From: an uncultured Eubacteriales bacterium
GTDB lineage: Bacteria > Bacillota > Clostridia > Christensenellales > Aristaeellaceae
Direction of reading: 5' to 3'
DNA: 51,321 bases
Assembly: GCA_902765735.1 (NCBI GenBank)
Contig: CACXBB010000005.1
Span: forward strand, 1-51,321
Each line of letters starts with the position of its first letter. The stretch's first letter is position 1. The notes under the pieces are model-generated. The model ran no database searches. It was not told where the DNA came from and saw only the letters and a program-made list of their open reading frames with translations. A program made the position numbers and the translations under genes. Positions 39,754 to 46,291 of the stretch are shown piece by piece.

Positions 39754-40788
39754 ATGCGCAAATTCATCGGCTATCAGCACGGCGTGAACCTGGGCGGCTG
39801 GCTGTCCCAGTGCGTCGCCACGACCCGGGAGCACTTCGACGGTTTCATCACCGAGGCGGACATCAGGTGGATCAGCGGCATGGGCCTGGACCACGTGCGC
39901 CTGCCGGTGGACTACAACTGGATCGAGGACGAGTCCGGCGCGCCCATCGAGGAGGGCTTAAAGCACATCGACGACTGCGTGGGCTGGTGCCGCGCGGCGG
40001 GGCTCAACCTGCTTCTGGACCTGCACAAGGCCTTCGGCTACACCTTCGACCCGCTGGATAAGGACGCCGACCGGGAGATCTTCTTCCACGACGCCGCGCT
40101 GCAGGCGCGCTTCATCGCGCTGTGGCGGCGGTTGGCCGCGCGCTACGGCAAGTGCGGCAACGTGGCCTTCGACCTGCTCAACGAGGTGGTCTCCCCGAAC
40201 GTGGCCGAGGCGTGGAACGCCATCGCGGACCGCACCATCGCCGCCATCCGCGAAATCGCCCCCGACACGTGGATCGTGGTGGGCGGCGTGTGCTACAACA
40301 ACGTCAAGAGCGTGCCGCTGCTGGCCCCGCCCCATGACGCCCGGGTGGTCTACAACTTCCACTGCTACGAGCCGATGATCTTCACCCACCAGAAGGCCTA
40401 CTGGGTGGCGGGCATGCCCGACGACCTGGAGGTGCCCTACCCCGACGACCTCGCGCACTACAAGGCCCTGTCCGAGCAGCTCTCCTTCGACCTGGCGGGG
40501 GCCATCGCCGGGGAGAAGGTGGACGCCCTGGGACCGCAGTTCTTCGAGGCGCTGTTCGCCCCGGCCCTGCGGGCAGCGGAGAAGAACAATGCGCCGCTTT
40601 ACTGCGGGGAGTACGGCGTCATCGACCGGGCCCCGCTTCCCGACACGCTGCGGTGGCTCAAGGACATCAGCGCGGTGTTCAACCGGCACGGCATCGGCCG
40701 GGCGCTGTGGAACTACAAGGACAAGGACTTCGGGCTGATCGACGCCCACTACGACGCGCTCCGTGACGCCATGATCGGCCTGATGTGA
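39754..40788 (+). CDS. Glycoside hydrolase family 5 (cellulase-like), intracellular
   Basis: 344 aa (beta/alpha)8 barrel. VNLGGWLSQC opens the GH5 fold, VAFDLLNEVVSP holds the acid/base E144, and APLYCGEYGVIDRA holds the nucleophile E285; HVRLPVDYNW is the conserved Arg strand. There is no signal peptide and no carbohydrate-binding module, so it acts on imported oligosaccharides such as cello- or glucomannan-oligosaccharides, or on a glucoside. The specificity cannot be read from sequence. The ribosome site AGGAGGTC is strong. Neighbours (DUF445, serine transport) give no substrate hint. Confidence 0.9.
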   Translation: MRKFIGYQHGVNLGGWLSQCVATTREHFDGFITEADIRWISGMGLDHVRLPVDYNWIEDESGAPIEEGLKHIDDCVGWCRAAGLNLLLDLHKAFGYTFDPLDKDADREIFFHDAALQARFIALWRRLAARYGKCGNVAFDLLNEVVSPNVAEAWNAIADRTIAAIREIAPDTWIVVGGVCYNNVKSVPLLAPPHDARVVYNFHCYEPMIFTHQKAYWVAGMPDDLEVPYPDDLAHYKALSEQLSFDLAGAIAGEKVDALGPQFFEALFAPALRAAEKNNAPLYCGEYGVIDRAPLPDTLRWLKDISAVFNRHGIGRALWNYKDKDFGLIDAHYDALRDAMIGLM

Positions 40789-40827
40789 CCCGCAACGCAA
40801 CGCGACATTACAAAGGAGGAGGAACAC

Positions 40828-42054
40828 ATGAGCATCATCCGGAAATGGAATTCCCTGAGCCTGATTGTCAGAATACTGATCGGCCTGGTCATCGGTGCGG
40901 TGCTGGGCTTTGTCGCGCCGGGGCTTACGTGGCTGGGCGTGCTGGGCGAGCTGTTCGTCGGCGCGCTCAAGGCCATCGCGCCCATACTGGTGTTCGTGCT
41001 GGTGGCGTCGTCGCTGGCCAACTCCAAGGGCGGCAACATGGGCAAGTTCCGCACGGTCATCGTGCTGTACCTGTTCAGCACGCTGTGCGCCGCCATCGTG
41101 TCGGTGTTCACCAGCTTCGCCTTCCCGGTCAAGATACCGCTGACCGGCCTCGACGCGGTGGACGCCGCCGCCGCGCCCCAGGGCATGTCCGAGGTGGTGA
41201 TGAACCTCTTAAAGAGCATCATCGCCAACCCCGTGGCCGCCCTGGCCAACGCCAACTACATCGGCATACTGTTCTGGGCGGTGGTGTTCGGCGTGGCGCT
41301 GAAGCTGGCCGCCCCGGCCACCAAGGACATGATGCAGGACCTGGCCAACGGCGTGTCCGCCGTGGTGCGCTGGGTCATCGCCTGCGCCCCGCTGGGCATC
41401 ATGGGCCTGGTGTTCAGCGCCGTGTCCTCCAGCGGCGCGGAGATCTTCGTGACCTACGGCCGCCTGGTGGCTCTGCTGGTGGGCACCATGCTGTTCGTGG
41501 CGCTCGTCATCAATCCGCTGATCGTGGGCGTGATGCTCAGGCACAACCCCTACCCGCTGGTGTTCCGCTGCCTGCGTCAGAGCGGCGTCACCGCGTTCTT
41601 CACCCGCAGCTCCGCCGCCAACATCCCCGTGAACATGGAGCTGTGCAAGGAGCTGGGGCTGGATGAGGACCTCTACTCCGTGTCCATCCCGCTGGGCTCG
41701 ACCATCAACATGGACGGCGCGGCGGTCACCATCACCATCTTCTCGCTGGCCGCGGCGTTCACCACCGGCGTGCCGGTGACGCTGCCCATGGCCATTTTCC
41801 TGAGCATCGTGGCCACCTTCTCCGCCTGCGGCACCTCCGGCGTGGCGGGCGGGTCGCTGATGCTGGTGCCCCTGGGCTGCTCGCTGTTCGGCATCTCCAA
41901 CGACATCGCCATGCAGCTGGTGGGCGTGGGCTTCATCATCAGCGTGATCCAGGACTCCCTTGAGACCGCGCTGAACTCCTCCGGCGACGTGCTGTTCACC
42001 GCCACCGCCGAGTTCAGGGAATGGAAGAAGCAGGGCAAGAAGCTGCCGCTGTAA
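40828..42054 (+). CDS. sstT: Serine/threonine:Na+ symporter SstT
   Basis: 408 aa dicarboxylate/amino acid:cation symporter. [39 protein letters not shown] and [20 protein letters not shown] are SstT signatures, the last two covering the serine-rich hairpin and the conserved NMDG. About eight membrane helices and two re-entrant loops are expected. It imports L-serine and L-threonine with sodium. The start at 40828 has AAAGGAGGAGG upstream. It is 12 nt from sdaA, so import and deamination of serine are co-expressed. Confidence 0.94.
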   Translation: MSIIRKWNSLSLIVRILIGLVIGAVLGFVAPGLTWLGVLGELFVGALKAIAPILVFVLVASSLANSKGGNMGKFRTVIVLYLFSTLCAAIVSVFTSFAFPVKIPLTGLDAVDAAAAPQGMSEVVMNLLKSIIANPVAALANANYIGILFWAVVFGVALKLAAPATKDMMQDLANGVSAVVRWVIACAPLGIMGLVFSAVSSSGAEIFVTYGRLVALLVGTMLFVALVINPLIVGVMLRHNPYPLVFRCLRQSGVTAFFTRSSAANIPVNMELCKELGLDEDLYSVSIPLGSTINMDGAAVTITIFSLAAAFTTGVPVTLPMAIFLSIVATFSACGTSGVAGGSLMLVPLGCSLFGISNDIAMQLVGVGFIISVIQDSLETALNSSGDVLFTATAEFREWKKQGKKLPL

Positions 42055-42066
42055 GGAGGGAAGGAC

Positions 42067-43263
42067 ATGAAAACCATCAAGAGCGTCTACAAGATCGGCA
42101 ACGGGCCCTCCAGCTCCCACACGGTCGGGCCCTTCCACGCCGCGCAGATCTTCGGCGCGCGATATCCCGATGCCGACCGCTACCGCGTGACGCTGTTCGG
42201 CTCGCTGGCCTTCACCGGCGAGGGCCACGGCACCGGCAAGGCCATCGTGTCCGGCCTGCCCGGCTCGGAGGTGGTGTTCAACCGGGAAAAGACGGACCTG
42301 CCCCACCCCAACACCATGCTGTTCGAGGCCTTCAAGGGCGACCAAATCGTGGGCGCCAAGCGCATATTCAGCATCGGCGGGGGCTCGATACGCATCGAGG
42401 GCGAGCAATCCGACGAGGAGATCGAGGTCTACCCCCAGAAGAGCTTCTCCGAGATACTGGACATCTGCCGCCGGCGCAACCTGAACCTGGCGCAGTTCAT
42501 CTACCGCATGGAGGACGACCGCCTGCGGGACAGCCTCAGGACCGTGTGGAAGGCCATGGTGGACGCCATCCGCCGCGGCCTGGCCGCCGAGGGCGTGCTG
42601 CCCGGGGGCCTGGGGGTCGCGCGCAAGGCGAAGCTTTTGTATGAGAAGCGCTGCTACAACGAGAGCGCCGACGTCACCATGAACCGCGTCATCGCCGCCT
42701 ACGCCTACGCCGTCAGCGAGGAGAACGCCGACGAGAACATCGTCGTCACCGCGCCCACCTGCGGCAGCTGCGGCGTGCTGCCCGCGGTGCTGTACTACAT
42801 GTACGCGGACCGGGGCTTCCCCGAGGCGGAGATACTGGACGCGCTGGCCGTGGCGGCGCTGATCGGCAATGTGATCCGCACCAACGCCTCCATCTCCGGC
42901 GCGGAGTGCGGCTGTCAGGCCGAGATCGGCAGCGCCTGCTCCATGACCGCCGCCGCGCTGGCCTCGCTGTACGGCCTGAACATCGACCAGATCGAGTACG
43001 CCGCCGAGATCGCCATGGAGCACAACCTCGGCCTGACCTGCGACCCCGTCAAGGGGCTGGTGCAGATCCCCTGCATCGAGCGCAACGCCGTGGCCGCCAT
43101 GCGCGCCATCAGCTCCGTGAACCTCTCCCGCTTCCTGTTCTCCACCCGCAAGATCTCCTTCGACGAGGTGGTGGCCACCATGTACCGCACCGGCCGTGAC
43201 ATGGACGAGAAGTACCGCGAGACCTCCCACGGCGGACTGGCGCAGATCTATGATGCGAATTGA
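42067..43263 (+). CDS. sdaA: L-serine ammonia-lyase, single-chain iron-sulfur type
   Basis: 398 aa. KIGNGPSSSHTVGPFHAA (about residues 10-27) is the beta-domain signature; the alpha domain carries the 4Fe-4S ligands in APTCGSCGVLPAV, ECGCQAEIGSACSMTAA and LTCDPVKGLVQIPCIERN. It converts L-serine to pyruvate and ammonia. The ends of both domains are fused in one chain; the N-terminal regulatory region is short, so size is somewhat below the E. coli SdaA type. Together with sstT it forms a serine-fermentation operon. Confidence 0.94.
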   Translation: MKTIKSVYKIGNGPSSSHTVGPFHAAQIFGARYPDADRYRVTLFGSLAFTGEGHGTGKAIVSGLPGSEVVFNREKTDLPHPNTMLFEAFKGDQIVGAKRIFSIGGGSIRIEGEQSDEEIEVYPQKSFSEILDICRRRNLNLAQFIYRMEDDRLRDSLRTVWKAMVDAIRRGLAAEGVLPGGLGVARKAKLLYEKRCYNESADVTMNRVIAAYAYAVSEENADENIVVTAPTCGSCGVLPAVLYYMYADRGFPEAEILDALAVAALIGNVIRTNASISGAECGCQAEIGSACSMTAAALASLYGLNIDQIEYAAEIAMEHNLGLTCDPVKGLVQIPCIERNAVAAMRAISSVNLSRFLFSTRKISFDEVVATMYRTGRDMDEKYRETSHGGLAQIYDAN

Positions 43264-43281
43264 CAGATCAGCGAACAGACA

Positions 43282-43312
43282 ACGCCGGGCGCGTATTGCA
43301 CGCGCCCGGCGC
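43282..43312. terminator. Hairpin after sdaA
   Basis: CGCCGGGCGCGT-ATTGC-ACGCGCCCGGCG, a GC-rich perfect stem 20 bp after the sdaA stop, without a clear T tract on either strand. It lies between convergent genes. Confidence 0.6.
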
Positions 43313-43332
43313 TGTCTGCGGATATCCAGGCG

Positions 43333-43461
43333 TCACGACGCCTGAATGATCCTGCTCTCCATCAGCAGGGTATAGAAGTCAAATTCATCCATGTTGGCGA
43401 TCTCGCCCCCCGCTTCGTCGAAGCGGGCCTCCCATTGGGTGATGGTATCCCTCTCGTTCAT
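43333..43461 (-). CDS. 42 aa acidic small protein
   Basis: 42 codons from ATG 43461 to TGA 43333. Residues 1-20 are polar (MNERDTITQWEARFDEAGGE), 21-42 more helical (IANMDEFDFYTLLMESRIIQ). No membrane segment. GGAGG lies 7 nt upstream and a promoter (TGGACA, 17 bp, TATAAT) 36 bp before the start. It is a monocistronic unit, so it is probably expressed. Function and family are unknown. Confidence 0.62.
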   Translation of the reverse strand: MNERDTITQWEARFDEAGGEIANMDEFDFYTLLMESRIIQAS

Positions 43462-43496
43462 GGCCGGGCCTCCGTTCCTGATTTCCAACAGCCCCC

Positions 43497-43525
43497 ATTA
43501 TACTCCATATCCCCCGCCCTGTCCA
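43497..43525 (-). promoter_or_regulatory. Promoter of the 42 aa gene
   Basis: Minus strand TGGACA (43525-43520), 17 bp, TATAAT (43502-43497). Confidence 0.65.
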
Positions 43526-43573
43526 GAAATCCGCGAATTATGACGGCAGATGTAATAACCCGTGAGACGAAGC

Positions 43574-43604
43574 GCGCGAAGCCCCGATTTGCGGGGCTTC
43601 GCGC
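43574..43604. terminator. Hairpin after the response-regulator gene
   Basis: GCGCGAAGCCCCG-ATTTG-CGGGGCTTCGCGC, a perfect 13 bp stem 28 bp after the response-regulator stop. On the plus strand TGTCATGGTTTTG follows; neither strand has a strong T run. Confidence 0.6.
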
Positions 43605-43631
43605 TGTCATGGTTTTGTAACCGGCGGAGGG

Positions 43632-44444
43632 CTATTCTTCATCCTCCATGGCGTAGCTGATCTCGTCCAGCTCGGCATGGACGGACTCGGCCCAGCTGTA
43701 CTGGTTCATGTAATCGCCCAGGTAGCTGTATTTGGATGCCTTCTTCTTTTCCAGCCAGTCGTAGAGGTCGCACTCGATGCGGCTGGGGGCGATGGCCAGG
43801 CTGCCGCGCTGCTTGACGATGATGTCCGTGGCGCGGAGTTTTTTGAGAGTGTTCTGCAGGTCCTGCCGCAGGTTGCTCAGGTAGGAGGCCTTTTTCTCCG
43901 GGTCGCCGTCGTCCTCCCACAGGGAACCGATGATCTCGCCGTTGGTGGTCTGGGCGCCCCGGTTGTTGACCAGCAGTGCCACGATCTCCTTGGTGCGGTT
44001 GTACTTGAACGCCACCGGCGTGCCGTCCACGAACAGCTCAAAGTTGCCGAAGGTCTGGGCGAACACCCGCCGGCGGTCCTTCTGCTCGGCGGGGTGGCGC
44101 AGATCGGCGAACTCCCGCCGGGCGGCCTCGGCGTCGGCGGGCTTGAGCAGGTAGCCGCTGCAGTGCATCCGCAGGGCCTCGAAGCACTTCTCCCGGCCCT
44201 CGGACAGGAAGATCAGGTTCACCAGCGGGTAGAGCTCCTTCAGATACTGCCCCAGGTCCAGCCCGTTGAGCTCGGGCAGATCGATCTCCAGCAGGGCCGC
44301 GTCCACCTCGGTTTCGCGGGCGGCGGCCAGGGCCTCCAGGCTGCTCTGAAAGCACCTGAGCTCGCCGTCCGGCACTATGTCGGGCAGTATTTCCGAAATA
44401 CGGCGCAGGCTGTCCGCGCTTTGATCCACCGCAAACACCATCAT
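43632..44444 (-). CDS. Atypical response regulator with winged-helix output
   Basis: 270 aa. The receiver domain (1-118) keeps the phosphoacceptor D55 (LLEIDLPELNGL) and K101 (YLLKPAD), but the paired acidic residues near the N-terminus are reduced to one (FAVDQS). About 127-235 is a winged helix of the transcriptional-regulator C (OmpR/SARP-like) type (FGNFELFVDGTPVAFKYNRT; LLVNNRGAQTTNGEIIGSLW). The C-terminus is acidic. No cognate kinase is adjacent, so control may be one-step or by a distant partner. It overlaps the upstream gene by 4 bp (ATGA). Confidence 0.83.
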   Translation of the reverse strand: MMVFAVDQSADSLRRISEILPDIVPDGELRCFQSSLEALAAARETEVDAALLEIDLPELNGLDLGQYLKELYPLVNLIFLSEGREKCFEALRMHCSGYLLKPADAEAARREFADLRHPAEQKDRRRVFAQTFGNFELFVDGTPVAFKYNRTKEIVALLVNNRGAQTTNGEIIGSLWEDDGDPEKKASYLSNLRQDLQNTLKKLRATDIIVKQRGSLAIAPSRIECDLYDWLEKKKASKYSYLGDYMNQYSWAESVHAELDEISYAMEDEE

Positions 44445-44929
44445 TGCGCGGGCCCTCCCAACTCCACGGCGCGCACGCGCTGGCGCTGGCGCTGCTCGCG
44501 GGTCATGTGCAGCGGGTCCGGCTCGCCCACCAGCAGCATGTCGCCGCCGTTCACCGCCGCGTCGTGCAGCGGGCCGGCGCTCAGATCGGAGATCACCAGG
44601 GCGGCGAAGCGGTCGTAGTTGTCGTCGTCGATGACGGGAAAGTGGTACCGCATGCGATACCAGTGCCGCGGGTCGAAGCCCGCGCTGCCGGTGTAGAGCC
44701 GGTCCGCCGTGGCCTCCACCTCGTCGGGCCCCGCGATCGCGCCGGAGGGCAGGTCCTCGCAGAACAGCATGGCGTAGGCGCGCAGGATCTGGTTGCGCAC
44801 GGTCTCGCGGCGGCCGTTGCGCTCCACCTCCGCGCTCATGGCGGCGTAATAGTAGTCCTGGGCGGCCTCGTCCTGATCAAAGCGGACGATGGCGTCATAC
44901 AGCCTTCGGTCGATGTAGGGATGGGCCAT
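44441..44929 (-). CDS. Unknown 162 aa protein coupled to the response regulator
   Basis: 162 aa, soluble, no signal or membrane helix. It is helical at the start (RRLYDAIVRFDQDEAAQDYY) with a distinctive middle (YRMRYHFPVIDDDNYDRFAALVIS) and a C-terminal Arg/Gln-rich helix (TREQRQRQRVRAVEL). I do not recognise the family. It overlaps the response regulator gene by 4 bp, so the two are translated together; it could be a partner or modulator of the regulator. No promoter is obvious upstream, where an F4 element sits. Confidence 0.7.
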   Translation of the reverse strand: MAHPYIDRRLYDAIVRFDQDEAAQDYYYAAMSAEVERNGRRETVRNQILRAYAMLFCEDLPSGAIAGPDEVEATADRLYTGSAGFDPRHWYRMRYHFPVIDDDNYDRFAALVISDLSAGPLHDAAVNGGDMLLVGEPDPLHMTREQRQRQRVRAVELGGPAQ

Positions 44930-44978
44930 AGGGTCGTCAACTCCTCGGATGGTGATTGTCGGGTCGGATGATTTGGCG

Positions 44979-45923
44979 CTAGAGTGTGTTTCTAAATGCC
45001 GGGAGATGCAGTTTCGAGCGGATTTGGCTGCATTTCAAGGCGATTTTCCGCAGGCTTAGTGGGGCAATAGCAGCCTGCTTTCTCCGGTAAAACCGCCCCG
45101 TCAGCGAATCGGTGCGCTGGGTGTTGATGAAGGCGTTGGGGTCCGTCTTGCGCACGTGATACACCACCCGGCGCACGTCGTCGCCGGAGAGCACCGTATA
45201 GATCATGGTCCTCGGCTCGTTCTTGTAGAGCCCCGTGCCCTGAAACAGCGTCGCCGCGTGGTGGGTGTCGTCGCGTATGATGGCGTAGACCTCCTCGGGC
45301 ATGCTGGTCACGATCCACATGGTGCGGTGCTGGTAGCGGTGGTACAGCGTGTGAAGCGTCTGCGTGGTGCAGTACTGGAAGATCATGGAGTACAGCGCCC
45401 GGTCCCAGCCGAACAGCAGCCCCGCCACGCTCAGCATGACCACATTGCCGCCCAGTATGATGTTGAAGGCGTCCTTCCCGTTCTTCTCCGCCAGGTAGAT
45501 GCTGATGAAGTCCGTGCCGCCGGTGCAGGCGTCGGCCCGCAGGCAGAGGGTCGCGGCGACGCCGTTGATGATCCCGCCGAAAACGCTGTTGAGCAGCGGG
45601 TCGGTCGCCACCGCGAAGGTGGGGATGACGTCCACCAGCACGCTGGTGATGGCGACGGAAAGCATCGACAGGAGGGCAAAGTGTTTGCCGATGTACCTGA
45701 AGCAGATCGCCGCGGCGAGGCAGTTCAGCAACAGGCTGAGCACGGAGTAGGGCGGGGTGAAGTGGGCGTAGCGGGTACAGATCTCCTGGATGAGCAGCGA
45801 CAGCCCCGTAAAGCCGCCGGGAAACAGCCCCGCCGTGCGCACAAAGGAGCACAGGTTGAAGGCGTACAATACCGCGCCGGCCGCGATCAGCACGAGGCGC
45901 CGCGGGAGGGGTTGCTGTTTCAT
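44979..45923 (-). CDS. YitT-family membrane protein with a repeat-encoded tail
   Basis: 314 aa from ATG 45923 (AAAGGATG upstream). The N-terminal half is the YitT region with five membrane helices (AGAVLYAFNLCSFVR; LLLNCLAAAICFRY; LSVAITSVLVDVI; NIILGGNVVMLSVAGLLFG). The C-terminal half is the DUF2179 domain (GTGLYKNEPRTMIYTVLSGD; TDPNAFINTQRT). Normal members end shortly after that point, near residue 280; the last 25 or so residues are read from the F4 repeat (44980-45065). YitT proteins are probable transporters of unclear substrate. Confidence 0.88.
   Translation of the reverse strand: MKQQPLPRRLVLIAAGAVLYAFNLCSFVRTAGLFPGGFTGLSLLIQEICTRYAHFTPPYSVLSLLLNCLAAAICFRYIGKHFALLSMLSVAITSVLVDVIPTFAVATDPLLNSVFGGIINGVAATLCLRADACTGGTDFISIYLAEKNGKDAFNIILGGNVVMLSVAGLLFGWDRALYSMIFQYCTTQTLHTLYHRYQHRTMWIVTSMPEEVYAIIRDDTHHAATLFQGTGLYKNEPRTMIYTVLSGDDVRRVVYHVRKTDPNAFINTQRTDSLTGRFYRRKQAAIAPLSLRKIALKCSQIRSKLHLPAFRNTL
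44980..45065 (+). repeat. F4 element, half copy, identical to the right-edge copy
   Basis: 86 bp identical to 51226-51311, beginning TAGAGTGTGTTTCTAAATGC and ending GCAGGCTTAGTGGGGC. After that the copies diverge and no second inverted repeat is seen, so this is one half of the element. Its outer end supplies the last codons of the YitT gene. The unit contains an imperfect 22 bp tandem (GCAGTTTCGAGCGGATTT and GCATTTCAAGGCGATTTT). Confidence 0.88.
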
Positions 45924-45985
45924 GGTATCATCCTTTCCGGCACTTGCGCGGGGGGCGACCTCTTCCTGCGCCTTATGATGTCCCT

Positions 45986-46277
45986 TCGTAGGGGCGCCCA
46001 ATGGGCGCCCGTCTGGCAACGATACGCTATGTTGTACCCGGCGGGCGGCGCATCGCCGCCCCTACGACGGGGTTTCGGGCGATGATGGCATCGCCCCTAC
46101 GATGGGGTTCCGGGCGATGGGGGCATCGCCCCTACGACGACGGGGTTTCGGGCGATGGGGACATCGCCTCTACGACGGGCTCAGGCTCCCCTGCGCAGGG
46201 GGAGCTGTCAGCGTAGCTGACTGAGGGGGCGCGTATTCCGGCGGACGCCATGAATGGCGTCCCTACGACGGGATTCG
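45986..46277. repeat. Cluster of F3 palindromes
   Basis: At least six palindromes in about 290 bp: GGGCGCCC-AAT-GGGCGCCC, GGGCGGCG-CAT-CGCCGCCC, three versions of GGGCGATG-(4 nt)-CATCGCCC, and GGACGCCAT-GAATGGCGTCC, each followed or preceded by CCCTACG. A GGCTCCCCTGCGCAGGGGGAG hairpin of another type with GCTGTCAGCGTAGCTGAC is at 46180-46230. The first 80 bp match the reverse complement of 29232-29318. There is no gene. Confidence 0.85.
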
Positions 46278-46291
46278 TACTGACATAGCCC

